Assembly (NCBI RefSeq): GCF_900089585.1
Contig: NZ_FLRH01000003.1
Span: forward strand, 2,618,501 to 2,682,500
Origin: Micromonospora sediminicola
GTDB lineage: Bacteria > Actinomycetota > Actinomycetes > Mycobacteriales > Micromonosporaceae
Direction of reading: 5' to 3'
Length of the DNA stretch: 64,000 nucleotides
The translations under genes and the position numbers were made by a program. This document shows, one piece after another, positions 1 to 8,616 of this stretch. The first letter of the stretch is position 1; the number at the start of each line of letters is the position of its first letter. Below the pieces are notes generated by a model that had not been told where the DNA came from, made no database searches, and was given only the letters and a program-made list of their open reading frames with translations.

Positions 1-255
1 GTCGTCGACGTGCCGCGGCACCTTGTCCGGCGGGAAGCGCACGTACGGGGCGGTCGGCTCCTCCCCGTCGGGGAGGCAGTCCCGGCCGCCGCCCGGGCCG
101 ACCGCGATGACCGGGTACTCACCGTCGGCGCAGATGCTCTCCCGGTAGGAGCACCCGGTGGTGAGCATGAGCCCGCTCAGCCCGACGGTGGCGAGGACGA
201 CCACGATTCGAGTTCGCACGCGGAGAATTCTCGTCGCCCCGCGCGCGTCCGCCAT
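1..255 (-). CDS. Small secreted lipoprotein, SCO0607-like (3' end outside window)
   Basis: Starts with ATG at 255 and is open to the window edge (85 codons seen). The N-terminus has basic residues, a hydrophobic stretch and a lipobox ending LTTGC at about residue 33-37, so it should be a lipid-anchored exported protein. After the Cys come SYRESICADGEYPV and later DCLPDGEEP and FPPDKVPRHVDD. From memory these match a small actinobacterial lipoprotein family (SCO0607 type) of unknown function with a conserved CSxRE...GEYPV...PDGEEP pattern. Two further Cys residues may pair. It is the last gene of a leftward run of three small genes. Confidence 0.75.
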   Translation of the reverse strand, partial: MADARGATRILRVRTRIVVVLATVGLSGLMLTTGCSYRESICADGEYPVIAVGPGGGRDCLPDGEEPTAPYVRFPPDKVPRHVDD

Positions 256-293
256 CGGTACGCGTACTCACCTTCGCCGGCGGGACCGCCGGC

Positions 294-569
294 TCAGCCG
301 ACCTCGCCCCGGACGATCGCCACCGCGACCCGACAGAACTCGTCCATGTCGGGCTGGAAGCCGGCGGCGATGTCCGGGTGCAGGCCGGCGCGGGTCTCGT
401 CGAGCAACCGACGGCAGACGTCCTCGACCGGCTCGCCCGCGTAGCTGGCACGGACCCGGTCGGCGGCCGCCTGCAGGGCCGAGGTCAGCTGATCCTCCAG
501 CGGGCCGCGCAGCTTCTGCTGCACAGGATCGAGCCCGCTCGGATCGAGCGTGACATGTGGCTCCGACAT
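294..569 (-). CDS. Hypothetical protein, 91 aa
   Basis: ATG at 569 is preceded by a GGGAG ribosome site 7 bases upstream. The product is short, acidic and predicted mostly helical (QLTSALQAAADRVRASYAG, then VCRRLLDETRAGL), with no signal peptide or membrane segment. No family recognised. It lies 47 bp downstream of the RusA-like gene and is probably cotranscribed with it. Confidence 0.6.
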   Translation of the reverse strand: MSEPHVTLDPSGLDPVQQKLRGPLEDQLTSALQAAADRVRASYAGEPVEDVCRRLLDETRAGLHPDIAAGFQPDMDEFCRVAVAIVRGEVG

Positions 570-616
570 CGGCGCTCCCTTCGTCGGCGTCCGCGGTACC
601 CCACCGCGGGCGTCGG

Positions 617-1048
617 TCAAACCATCGTCGGTACGGCCGCGACCCGGACCTGGTAGGAGAACTCCTCCGCCGGCTCCTCGGCGTACGACAGCCGGCGGAT
701 CTGCCGGTCGTCGGCCCAGAGGGCGACGTCGACCAGCACCCCGAGGTGGGCGAGGCCGATGTTGGCCACCCGCTTCTTGTCCTGCAGCACCGCGCACACC
801 CCGCCGAGCAACGTGCTGGCGTCGGAGGTGCGGTGCCCGGGCGGGCAACGCAGGGTCAGGTCCACCTCGATCGGACCGGCGAGCGGGGTCCACCCGGTGC
901 GCTGGGCCGCCGTGCAGGCGGCCTGGAGCAGCGCGCGGACCCTCGTCGCCTGCCGGTGCCCGGCGGCGAAGATGGACAGGGCCTCGGTCTTGACCGGGGG
1001 CAGGCCGCTCACCTCGAACGTCAGGGCGAGAGCGCGGGTGTCCTGCAC
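617..1048 (-). CDS. Hypothetical protein with RusA-like features
   Basis: GTG at 1048 has a strong GAGGAGGTG ribosome site, so a longer ATG start at 1117 is unlikely. The 143-residue product has an N-terminal LPPVKTEAL, a central beta strand (IEVDLTLRCPP) followed by SDASTLLGGVCAVLQ, and a C-terminal ALWADDRQIRRL. The order resembles RusA-family Holliday-junction endonucleases, where DxDN and a later DD(A/R)Q(I/V) supply acidic metal ligands. Here the first pair reads D-A-S, so one acid is absent and activity is doubtful. No phage genes are nearby. The family link is inference; a domain of unknown function is the safe label. Confidence 0.6.
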   Translation of the reverse strand: MQDTRALALTFEVSGLPPVKTEALSIFAAGHRQATRVRALLQAACTAAQRTGWTPLAGPIEVDLTLRCPPGHRTSDASTLLGGVCAVLQDKKRVANIGLAHLGVLVDVALWADDRQIRRLSYAEEPAEEFSYQVRVAAVPTMV

Positions 1049-1252
1049 GACGGCACCTCCTCGGGGGAATCCTGCCCAACCGGTACGCGAGCAGACGGCA
1101 GTTCCCGCGAGAACCAACCGATCGGGCGGGCGGTGGGGGACGGCCGGCGGCGTATCGACATCGGCGGCGACGCGCTGGCTACGGAGCTAGGGAAACGCTA
1201 GTCGAGTCGACTGACGCTGGGTAGTCTCCCCGCTCACGGAGTGGGACGGCGG

Positions 1253-1831
1253 TCAGCGGCGCGCGCGCTTCAGCTCGTGGAACGTCTCCAGACGCAGCAG
1301 CGGCAGCATCGAGTCCCAGATCGTCACGGCGTCCTCGACGCCGGGGACCTCGGTCAGGATCGGGCCGTGGATGCCCCGGCGGGCGTCCGGCACCATCAGC
1401 ACCGGCGAACCGATGTCCGGCCCGGCGGAGCCGTACGCCAGGGCGTGCGACGCGTGGACCGCCTCGTCCCAGCTCTCGTCGTCCAGCGCGGGCGCCGCGT
1501 CGGCCAGGCCGGCCGCGTCCACCGCCGCCGCGACGACCCGGTCGCCGAGCGGGTCACCCGCGTCGTGGCTGCGCGTGCCCAGCTCCGTGTACAGGCGGCC
1601 CGCGTCGTGGTGGCGGCCCTGCGCGCGCAGCGCCTCCACCAGCCGCAGCACCCGCCCGGAGGCCGCCATCGCCTCGGCGTACTCCGGGGCGGTCTGCCCG
1701 TCGTTGAGGATGGCCAGGCTGAACGCCCGCCACTCGACGCCCAGCCCGCGCGCCTCGGCGACGGCGACCAGCCAGCGGGAGGTGCGCCAGGTCCACGGGC
1801 AGACCGGATCGAAGAAGAAGGTGGCGTCCAT
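1253..1831 (-). CDS. DsbA-family thioredoxin-fold protein, Rv2466c-like
   Basis: 192 residues from ATG at 1831 (two in-frame GTGs lie just upstream). FFFDPVCPWTWRTSRW near the N-terminus and SLAILN, then GSPVLMV, IHGPILTEVP and a C-terminal FHELKR match the mycobacterial mycothiol-dependent reductase Rv2466c along its length. That enzyme has a CPWC active site; here the second cysteine is Thr (CPWT), leaving a monothiol centre. It is probably a cytoplasmic mycothiol-linked disulfide or nitro reductase, or a substrate-altered relative. Confidence 0.85.
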   Translation of the reverse strand: MDATFFFDPVCPWTWRTSRWLVAVAEARGLGVEWRAFSLAILNDGQTAPEYAEAMAASGRVLRLVEALRAQGRHHDAGRLYTELGTRSHDAGDPLGDRVVAAAVDAAGLADAAPALDDESWDEAVHASHALAYGSAGPDIGSPVLMVPDARRGIHGPILTEVPGVEDAVTIWDSMLPLLRLETFHELKRARR

Positions 1832-1879
1832 CACCACAACCTAGGCCGGGGAGCGGCGGGGCGCAGCGCGGCGGTCACC

Positions 1880-1889
1880 GTCACGTGAC
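1880..1889. promoter_or_regulatory. Palindrome upstream of the sugar importer operon
   Basis: GTCACGTGAC is a perfect 10-bp palindrome, flanked by further symmetry (TCACCG / CGTGA). It lies in the 205-bp gap between the leftward reductase gene and lpqY, about 150 bp before the lpqY start. It may be an operator for the importer; no regulator gene is adjacent and the role is a guess. Confidence 0.3.
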
Positions 1890-2039
1890 CGTGATGTTTC
1901 GCTTCGTCGCAGGTCGGGCACGTTCAGCCGCACGAAACGCCCGGGGCGTCGGGCGGACAGGCCGGTGCCTCGACCGTCTCGCCGTGCGCCGGGGCACGGG
2001 TGACCTCCCCGGTTCTTCGCCGAAGAGAGGGGGAGGGTG

Positions 2040-3323
2040 ATGACGACAGTCCCCGACACGGCCGCGCGGCGGCCGGTGAGACGCGCGGCGGCTGCGGCCG
2101 CCGCGCTGGCGTTGGTGGCCCCGCTGGCCGCCTGCGGGTCCGGCGGCGACGGCGGCACGCCCACGATCAACCTGTACTACCCGCCGGAGCAGAACCTGCA
2201 GAAGGTGGTCGACGACTGCAACGCGCAGGCGCAGGGGCGGTACCGGATCTCGTACCGGGTGCTGCCGCGGGAGGCCGACGAGCAGCGGGTGCAGATGGTG
2301 CGTCGGCTCGCGGCGCAGGACACCGGCATGGACGTGCTCGGTCTGGACGTCACCTGGACCCAGGAGTTCGCCAGCGCGAAGTGGATCCGGGAGTGGACCG
2401 GCCAGGACAAGGCCGAGGTGGAGCAGGGCACGCTCGGCGGCCCGCTGGACACCGCCCGGTACGAGGACAAGCTCTACGCGGCGCCGAAGAACACCAACGT
2501 GCAGCTGCTCTGGTACCGGTCCGACCTGGTGTCGCAGCCGCCGAAGACCTGGGACGAGATGATCTCCGCGGCCCAGCAGCTCAAGCAGCAGGGCAAGCCG
2601 TACCAGGTGCTCACCATGGGCGCCCAGTACGAAGGACTGGTCGTCCTCTACAACACGCTGGCCGAGAGCGCCGGCGGGAAGATCCTCAGCGACGACGGCA
2701 AGAAGGCGGTGATGGACGCCGGGACCGTGCGCGCGCTGGAGCAGCTCAAGACGTTCGCCACGGCCGGCGTGACCTCGCCGTCGTTCAGCAACGCGGTCGA
2801 GGACCCGGTGCGGCTGGAGTTCCAGTCCGGGCGCGGCGCGTTCCAGGTGAACTGGCCGTTCGTGTATCCGGCCATGCAGGAGGCCAACCCGGAGCTGGCG
2901 AAGAACGTGAAGTGGGCGCGGGTGCCGGGGGTCGAGGCGGGCACCCCGAGCAAGGTCACCATCGGTGGGGTCAATCTGGCGGTCAGCACCTACTCGAAGC
3001 ACCCGACCGAGTCGTTCGAGGCGGCCCGGTGCCTCCGCAACGCCGAGCACCAGAAGTTCTCCGCGGTCAACGACGGCGTGCCGCCGACCATCGAGGCGGT
3101 CTACGACGACCCGGAGATGGCTGAGGCGTACCCGATGAAGGAGACCATCCTGGAGGAGCTGAAGGAGCCGGCGGTGCGACCGCTGACCCCGGCGTACCAG
3201 AGCATCTCCACGGTGATGTCGGCGATCCTGTCGCCGCCCTCGGGCATCGACCCCGAGCGGACCGCGGACGAACTGCGCGAGGCGATCGCCGACGCGCTCG
3301 AGTCGAAGGGGGTCCTTCCATGA
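2040..3323 (+). CDS. lpqY: Trehalose-binding lipoprotein LpqY
   Basis: 427 residues from ATG at 2040; a GTG three bases earlier is also possible, but the GGGGGAGGG ribosome site spaces better for ATG. Basic N-terminus, hydrophobic segment and lipobox L29-A-A-C32 mark a lipid-anchored extracellular substrate-binding protein. Stretches such as LYAAPKNTNVQLLWYRSDLV, GLVVLYNTLAESAGG, NWPFV, PSKVTIGGVNLAV and the closing IDPERTADEL follow mycobacterial LpqY closely. It would deliver trehalose or a related disaccharide to the SugA/SugB permeases encoded next. Its stop overlaps the sugA start (ATGA). Confidence 0.9.
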   Translation: MTTVPDTAARRPVRRAAAAAAALALVAPLAACGSGGDGGTPTINLYYPPEQNLQKVVDDCNAQAQGRYRISYRVLPREADEQRVQMVRRLAAQDTGMDVLGLDVTWTQEFASAKWIREWTGQDKAEVEQGTLGGPLDTARYEDKLYAAPKNTNVQLLWYRSDLVSQPPKTWDEMISAAQQLKQQGKPYQVLTMGAQYEGLVVLYNTLAESAGGKILSDDGKKAVMDAGTVRALEQLKTFATAGVTSPSFSNAVEDPVRLEFQSGRGAFQVNWPFVYPAMQEANPELAKNVKWARVPGVEAGTPSKVTIGGVNLAVSTYSKHPTESFEAARCLRNAEHQKFSAVNDGVPPTIEAVYDDPEMAEAYPMKETILEELKEPAVRPLTPAYQSISTVMSAILSPPSGIDPERTADELREAIADALESKGVLP

Positions 3324-4315
3324 GCGTGAACGCGACTCCGGCGGGCGCCGAGGCCACCGTCGAGGCGGAGGAGTCGACCGGCCGGCACGCGGCCGTGCCG
3401 GCCCAGCGTGCCCGGCGGCGCGCCACCGCCCCGCTGAGCGAGAACAAGCGGGCCGAGCGACGCCTCGGCTGGCTGCTCTGCGCACCGGCCGCACTGGTGA
3501 TGGTGGCGGTCACCGCGTACCCGATCCTCTACTCGGTCTGGCTGTCGTTGCAGCGGTTCGACCTGCGGTTCCCGGACGAGCGGCAGTTCGTCGGGCTGGA
3601 GAACTACGTCACCGTGCTGACCAACGACTTCTGGTGGACCGCGTTCGGGGTGACCGCCCTGATCACGGTGGTCACGGTCGCGATCGAGCTGGTGCTCGGC
3701 ATGGGCCTGGCCCTGATCATGCACCGGACGCTCGTCGGCCGGGGCATCGTACGCACCGCGGCGCTGATCCCGTACGGGATCGTCACGGTGGTCGCGGCGT
3801 TCTCCTGGCGGTACGCCTGGACGCCCGGCACCGGTTACCTGGCGAACCTGTTCGACGGCAGCGCGCCGCTGACCGAGCGGGCCAGCTCGCTGGCGATCAT
3901 CATGCTGGCGGAGATCTGGAAGACCACCCCGTTCATGGCGCTGCTGCTGATGGCCGGGCTGGCGCTGGTGCCGGAGGACCTGCTCAAGGCGGCCTCCACC
4001 GACGGCGCCACCGCGTGGCAGCGGTTCACCAAGGTGATGCTGCCGGTGATGAAGCCGGCGATCCTGGTCGCGCTGCTGTTCCGCACGCTCGACGCGTTCC
4101 GGGTCTTCGACAACATCTTCGTACTCACCAACGGTGGCAACGAGACCTCCTCGGTGTCGATGCTCGCCTACAACAACCTGATCCGGGGTCTCAACCTCGG
4201 CATCGGCTCCACGATGTCGGTGCTGATCTTCATCACCGTGGCGATCATCGCCTTCGTCTTCGTGAAGTTGTTCGGCACCGCTGCCCCCGGCAGCGACGAT
4301 GGGGAGAGGCGCTGA
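3320..4315 (+). CDS. sugA: Trehalose ABC importer permease SugA
   Basis: 331 residues, MalF-type inner-membrane permease. A charged cytoplasmic N-terminus of about 45 residues precedes the first membrane segment ([20 protein letters not shown]), followed by five more hydrophobic segments. The EAA loop that docks the ATPase is [18 protein letters not shown] at about 218. It starts inside the lpqY stop codon and ends one base before sugB, so the proteins should be made in stoichiometric amounts. Confidence 0.92.
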   Translation: MSVNATPAGAEATVEAEESTGRHAAVPAQRARRRATAPLSENKRAERRLGWLLCAPAALVMVAVTAYPILYSVWLSLQRFDLRFPDERQFVGLENYVTVLTNDFWWTAFGVTALITVVTVAIELVLGMGLALIMHRTLVGRGIVRTAALIPYGIVTVVAAFSWRYAWTPGTGYLANLFDGSAPLTERASSLAIIMLAEIWKTTPFMALLLMAGLALVPEDLLKAASTDGATAWQRFTKVMLPVMKPAILVALLFRTLDAFRVFDNIFVLTNGGNETSSVSMLAYNNLIRGLNLGIGSTMSVLIFITVAIIAFVFVKLFGTAAPGSDDGERR

Positions 4316-4316
4316 C

Positions 4317-5153
4317 ATGGCCGTGGAAACCACCACCCGGGCGAAGCTGCGCTGGGGCGTGCTGGACCTCGTGGTCGTCGTCTTCGCGCTGGTGCCGGTG
4401 CTCTGGATCGCCTCGCTGTCGTTCAAGACCCCGGCCACGCTCACCGACGGCAAGTTCTGGCCGCGCGAGTGGACGCTGGAGAACTACCGGACGATCTTCG
4501 ACACGGACCAGTTCGTCCGGGCGCTGGTCAACTCGATCGGCATCGCGCTGATCGCCACCGTGATCGCGGTGGTGCTCGGCACGATGGCCGCGTACGCGAT
4601 CTCCCGGCTGGACTTCCCGGGCAAGAAGCTGCTCGTCGGCGTCTCCCTGCTGATCGCGATGTTCCCCCAGGTGTCGCTGGTGTCGCCGCTGTTCGAGATC
4701 GAGCGGCAACTCGGCCTCTTCGACACCTGGCCCGGGCTGATCCTGCCGTACATCACGTTTGCGCTGCCGCTGGCGATCTACACGCTGTCGGCGTTCTTCA
4801 AGCAGATCCCGTGGGACCTGGAGAAGGCGGCCAAGATGGACGGCGCCACCCAGGGGCAGGCGTTCCGGCGGGTGATCGCGCCGCTGGCCGCGCCGGGCGT
4901 GTTCACCACGGCCATCCTGGTCTTCATCTTCTGCTGGAACGACTTCCTGTTCGCGATCACGCTCACCTCGACCGAGCGGTCCCGCACGGTCCCGGTGGCC
5001 CTGCAGTTCTTCACCGGCGAGTCGCAGTTCGAGGACCCGACCGGGGCGATCTGCGCCGCCGCCGTGGTGATCACCGTGCCGATCGTCCTGTTCGTGCTCT
5101 TCTTCCAACGCCGCATCGTCTCCGGTCTGACCTCCGGCGCAGTCAAGGGATAG
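4317..5153 (+). CDS. sugB: Trehalose ABC importer permease SugB
   Basis: 278 residues, MalG-type permease. ATG at 4317 is preferred because GGGGAG lies about 10 bases upstream; an earlier GTG-like start would overlap sugA without benefit. Six membrane segments are visible, and the EAA loop [20 protein letters not shown] sits at about 165. Partner of SugA in the translocation pore. Confidence 0.92.
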   Translation: MAVETTTRAKLRWGVLDLVVVVFALVPVLWIASLSFKTPATLTDGKFWPREWTLENYRTIFDTDQFVRALVNSIGIALIATVIAVVLGTMAAYAISRLDFPGKKLLVGVSLLIAMFPQVSLVSPLFEIERQLGLFDTWPGLILPYITFALPLAIYTLSAFFKQIPWDLEKAAKMDGATQGQAFRRVIAPLAAPGVFTTAILVFIFCWNDFLFAITLTSTERSRTVPVALQFFTGESQFEDPTGAICAAAVVITVPIVLFVLFFQRRIVSGLTSGAVKG

Positions 5154-5162
5154 GTGGTAACA

Positions 5163-6371
5163 GTGGCCGACATCGTGCTGGACAAGGTGAGCAAGCGGTT
5201 CCCGGACGGGACCACCGCCGTACAGGACGTCGACCTGGAGATCGCCGACGGCGAGTTCGTCATCCTGGTCGGCCCCTCGGGCTGCGGAAAGTCCACCACC
5301 CTCAACATGATCGCCGGGCTGGAGGACATCAGCTCCGGCGAGCTGCGCATCGCGGGGGAGCGGGTCAACGACAAGGCGCCCCGGGACCGGGACATCGCCA
5401 TGGTCTTCCAGTCGTACGCGCTCTACCCGAACATGACCGTGCGGGAGAACATGGCGTTCCCGCTGCGGCTGGCGAAGCTGGACAAGGAGACCATCAACCA
5501 GAAGGTCGACGAGGCCGCCAAGGTGCTGGAGCTGACCGCGCTGCTGGACCGCAAGCCGGCCAACCTCTCCGGCGGCCAGCGGCAGCGGGTGGCGATGGGT
5601 CGGGCGATCGTCCGCCAGCCCAAAGCGTTCCTGATGGACGAGCCGCTGTCCAACCTGGACGCGAAGCTGCGGGTGCAGATGCGGACCGTGGTGTCCCGGC
5701 TGCAGAAGCAGCTCGGCACCACCACCGTCTACGTGACCCACGACCAGACCGAGGCGATGACCCTGGGCGACCGGGTGGTCATCATGCGCGGCGGCGCGGT
5801 GCAGCAGGTCGGCCCGCCGCAGGAGCTGTACGACAACCCGCGCAACCTCTTCGTCGCCGGGTTCATCGGCTCGCCGTCGATGAACTTCCTGCACGCCGCG
5901 GTGGAGGAGGGACGGCTGCGCACCGCCCTGGGTGACGTGCCGATCGGCGAGCGGATCCGCCGCGAGCTGGAGGCCGGCGACGCGCCCCGCGAGCTGATCC
6001 TCGGCGTCCGGCCGGAGCACTTCGAGGACGCCGCGCTGGTCGACGACGAGACCCGGGCCCGGGGCCTGGAGTTCGAGGCGCCGGTCGACATCGTCGAGTC
6101 GATGGGGTCGGACAAGTACGTCTACTTCACCGTCGAGGGGGAGCGGGCCAGCGCCGCCGAGCTGGAGGAGCTGGCCGCCGACGCGGGCGCCTCCGACTTC
6201 GCCGGGGCCGGGTCGAGCCTGGTGACCCGCCTGTCGGCGGAGTCGTCGGTGCGCGAGGGCGAGACCCGCCGGGTGTGGTTCAACCTGGAGAAGATCCACC
6301 TGTTCGACCCGGGCAGCGGCCGCAACCTGACCCTGCACGAGGGCCGGGCGGCCGGCGCGCTCGCCGACTGA
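5163..6371 (+). CDS. sugC: Trehalose ABC importer ATPase SugC
   Basis: 402 residues from GTG 5163 (AGGTGG five bases upstream; GTG 5154 is an alternative). Walker A GPSGCGKST near 37, signature LSGGQRQRV near 135, Walker B FLMDEP near 155 and switch THDQ near 192 are all intact. The roughly 170-residue C-terminal region is the regulatory/TOBE part (LGVRPEHFEDAAL, ESMGSDKYVYF) and matches SugC rather than general MalK. It energises uptake through SugA/SugB and closes the operon. Confidence 0.92.
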   Translation: MADIVLDKVSKRFPDGTTAVQDVDLEIADGEFVILVGPSGCGKSTTLNMIAGLEDISSGELRIAGERVNDKAPRDRDIAMVFQSYALYPNMTVRENMAFPLRLAKLDKETINQKVDEAAKVLELTALLDRKPANLSGGQRQRVAMGRAIVRQPKAFLMDEPLSNLDAKLRVQMRTVVSRLQKQLGTTTVYVTHDQTEAMTLGDRVVIMRGGAVQQVGPPQELYDNPRNLFVAGFIGSPSMNFLHAAVEEGRLRTALGDVPIGERIRRELEAGDAPRELILGVRPEHFEDAALVDDETRARGLEFEAPVDIVESMGSDKYVYFTVEGERASAAELEELAADAGASDFAGAGSSLVTRLSAESSVREGETRRVWFNLEKIHLFDPGSGRNLTLHEGRAAGALAD

Positions 6372-6381
6372 GCACGCTCAC

Positions 6382-6421
6382 GCGCAAGGGCCGGTGGCGT
6401 ACGCGCCGCCGGCCCTTGCGC
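6382..6421. terminator. Bidirectional hairpin terminator
   Basis: An 18-bp stem (GCGCAAGGGCCGGTGGCG against its complement, one G-T pair) closes a TACG tetraloop. It sits in the 71-bp gap between convergent sugC and the winged-helix gene and can serve both. No U-run, as usual in actinomycetes. Confidence 0.88.
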
Positions 6422-6442
6422 TGCGCCGCCACCCGGGCCCGG

Positions 6443-7546
6443 TCACCAGGAGTGGCGCAGCTCCAGCTCGAGGAAGCGGGCGTAGCCGGCCAGGGCCGTG
6501 TCGACCCGGGCGCGCAACGCGACGTCGAACGGCACGAGCTGCCGCACCGTCACGGTCACCGCGCTCTTGCCCAGCGTGCGCTTCCAGGTGCCGACCACCC
6601 GGCCGTCGCGCACGACCGTGGACTGGAACATCCCGTTGTTGCCGGGCACCACGGCGTCGGCGTGCGCCGGGTCGAGCATCAGCGAACGGTCCTTGAAGCC
6701 GAGCAGGTACTCGTCGAAACCGGGGAGCGTGTGCACGTCGTCGACAGATGTGCGGGGCGCGTCGAGCAGCGCGGCGTCGACCACCGCCGCCTCGCCGTCG
6801 ACCTCGACCGGGGCGAGCAGGTCACCGGCCAGCGCGAGGGCCCGTGTAGCGTCGGTGACGGTGAGCCCGCTCCAGCGGGCCAGCTCGTGCCGGGTCACCG
6901 GACCGTGGCCGCGCACGTAGCGGTGGGCCAGCATCGCCAGCGCCTCGTCCCGCTCCGGGCGGTACGGGTCGGGCACCCACTCGTCGAGCAGCACGAACGT
7001 CTGCTCGGCGCCGACGTGCGGGGCGATGCAGGTGATGCCGCGCTGGCTGGCGTACCAGAGCAGGTGGTAGCCGCGCTGGCCGGTGGTGTCCAGCCCGGCG
7101 TCGCGCAGCGCGGCCAGGCAGTCGGTGCGGCTGAGCCGACCGCCGCCGGACAGCGCCTCGCCGAGCACGTCGCCGGCCTGGTCGCCGTCGGCGACGGTGA
7201 GCCCGAGCTGACGCCAGCGGCCGGCGACGGTGGCCAGCGCCCGCACGCCGGTGACCGCCAGCATCCAGTGCGCGTCGCGCGCCGGCACCAGGTGCACCGT
7301 GCCCCGCATCGGCCAGGTGCGCAGCGCCTCGCGCCGCTCCAGCGCCGCCCGTACGTCGTCCTGGGTCCGGCCGGGCAGGCGTGCGCCGAGCGACCACGGC
7401 CCGCTGGCGGCGTCCTGTGCCTGCATGGCGCCGAACCACTCGACCACGTCGGCGACGCTCTTCGGCCGGGCGGTGGGGTGCGGGCGCAGCAGCAGGCTGG
7501 TCATCCGCAGGGCGAGCGCCTCGGCGCGGCTGAGACGTAAGGGCAC
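6443..7546 (-). CDS. Winged-helix DNA-binding domain protein (HTH_42 / YcaQ-like)
   Basis: 367 residues; GTG 7546 has GGGAGG six bases upstream. SRAEALALRMTSLLL, VEWFGAMQAQD, LRTWPMRGTVHLV, GFDEYLLGFKDRS and a C-terminal FLELELRHSW are hallmarks of this actinobacterial family, related to the E. coli interstrand-crosslink DNA glycosylase YcaQ. A role in DNA repair is therefore possible but unproven for this branch. Transcribed alone, convergent with the sug operon. Confidence 0.85.
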   Translation of the reverse strand: MPLRLSRAEALALRMTSLLLRPHPTARPKSVADVVEWFGAMQAQDAASGPWSLGARLPGRTQDDVRAALERREALRTWPMRGTVHLVPARDAHWMLAVTGVRALATVAGRWRQLGLTVADGDQAGDVLGEALSGGGRLSRTDCLAALRDAGLDTTGQRGYHLLWYASQRGITCIAPHVGAEQTFVLLDEWVPDPYRPERDEALAMLAHRYVRGHGPVTRHELARWSGLTVTDATRALALAGDLLAPVEVDGEAAVVDAALLDAPRTSVDDVHTLPGFDEYLLGFKDRSLMLDPAHADAVVPGNNGMFQSTVVRDGRVVGTWKRTLGKSAVTVTVRQLVPFDVALRARVDTALAGYARFLELELRHSW

Positions 7547-7926
7547 GGGCGGCCTCCCGTCGGCGGGTGGACGGTCAGCATAGGCCCGGCGTCCGACGGC
7601 ACCGGACGGACCGGACCGCCCCTGATCGCGCTGCGCCGGCCACGCTGCCGACGGAGCGCGATCCCCCGTTCAGGTTCCCGGCGCGGGGGCGGCGGTCGGC
7701 CGGCGCCGGTGCGACCAGGATCCCCGGCGCGCGCGGGCGGAAGGCCGATTGCCCACGGAACTTGCGCAAATCTTGAGCCGGGTCGCGCCCGGTCCGGCCG
7801 CCGGTCCGGGTACCGGAGGTCTCCGGCCCGGCCGGTCGGCGGCGGGCGGCGCGGCACGCCCGACGTTTGACGCGACAAGTAACGGGTAGTCGCCGGAGCT
7901 GACCCGAATCGAGGAGGAAACGTCTG
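7547..7926. other. Divergent intergenic region, 380 bp
   Basis: Lies between the start of the winged-helix gene and wrbA, so both promoters should be here. A TTGACG box at 7867-7872 is the best -35 candidate for wrbA but I see no matching -10. No credible gene or RNA. Confidence 0.5.
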
Positions 7927-8544
7927 ATGGATGGCCAGGTCAAGGTCGCGGTGATCTACTACAGCGCGACCGGCATCACCTACCAGATGGCGCAGTCGGC
8001 GGTCGAGGCGGCCGGGGAGGCCGGCGCCGAGGTGCGCCTGCGCAAGGTGCGTGAGCTGGCGCCCGACGAGGCGATCCGCTCCAACTCGGGCTGGCAGGCG
8101 CACCGGCTGGAGACGCAGGACGTGATGGAGGCGCAGCCGGACGACCTGTCCTGGGCGGACGTCGTGATCATGGGCTCACCGACCCGGTACGGCATGATCG
8201 CCGCGCAGCTCAAGCAGTTCATCGACACCACCGGCCCGCTCTGGGCGCAGGGCGCGCTGGCGGACAAGGTGTACACCGGCTTCACCTCGACCGCGACCTC
8301 GCACGGCGGCCAGGAGGCGACGCTGCTGTCGCTGTACACGGTCTTCTACCACTGGGGCGGCATCGTGGTGACCCCCGGATACACCGACCCCAGCCAGTTC
8401 GTCGCCGGCAACCCCTACGGCGCCTCGCACACCAGCAACAACGGCGAGGTCGCCCCGGACCACGTGGCCCTGGCCGCCACCGCGCTGACCGCCAAGCGGG
8501 CCGTGCTGATGGGCGCCGCGCTGAAGAAGGGCATGGCCGGCTGA
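7927..8544 (+). CDS. wrbA: NAD(P)H:quinone oxidoreductase WrbA
   Basis: 205 residues with an AGGAGGAAA ribosome site. The flavodoxin-like FMN site shows in VIYYSATGITYQMA (residues 9-22), GSPTRYG and FTSTATSHGGQE; SLYTVFYHWGGIVV and NPYGASHTSNNG are WrbA family marks. A cytoplasmic FMN enzyme that reduces quinones by two electrons, limiting redox cycling. Single-gene unit closed by a strong terminator. Confidence 0.93.
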   Translation: MDGQVKVAVIYYSATGITYQMAQSAVEAAGEAGAEVRLRKVRELAPDEAIRSNSGWQAHRLETQDVMEAQPDDLSWADVVIMGSPTRYGMIAAQLKQFIDTTGPLWAQGALADKVYTGFTSTATSHGGQEATLLSLYTVFYHWGGIVVTPGYTDPSQFVAGNPYGASHTSNNGEVAPDHVALAATALTAKRAVLMGAALKKGMAG

Positions 8545-8559
8545 CCGACCCGGGTGGGC

Positions 8560-8606
8560 GGCCGGTGGCCGGACGGGGGCTCTCGAACCCGTCCGGGCCA
8601 CCGGCC
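8560..8606. terminator. Hairpin terminator between wrbA and trpEG
   Basis: An 18-bp GC stem (GGCCGGTGGCCGGACGGG, right arm 8588-8606 with one bulged G) and a 10-base loop lie between the convergent wrbA and anthranilate synthase genes. Confidence 0.85.
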
Positions 8607-8616
8607 GTCCTTCGCC

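Noticed and set aside
1881..3494. Long leftward open frame opposite lpqY
   Set aside because: Shadow of lpqY; composition RRR/GRR-rich and no ribosome site.
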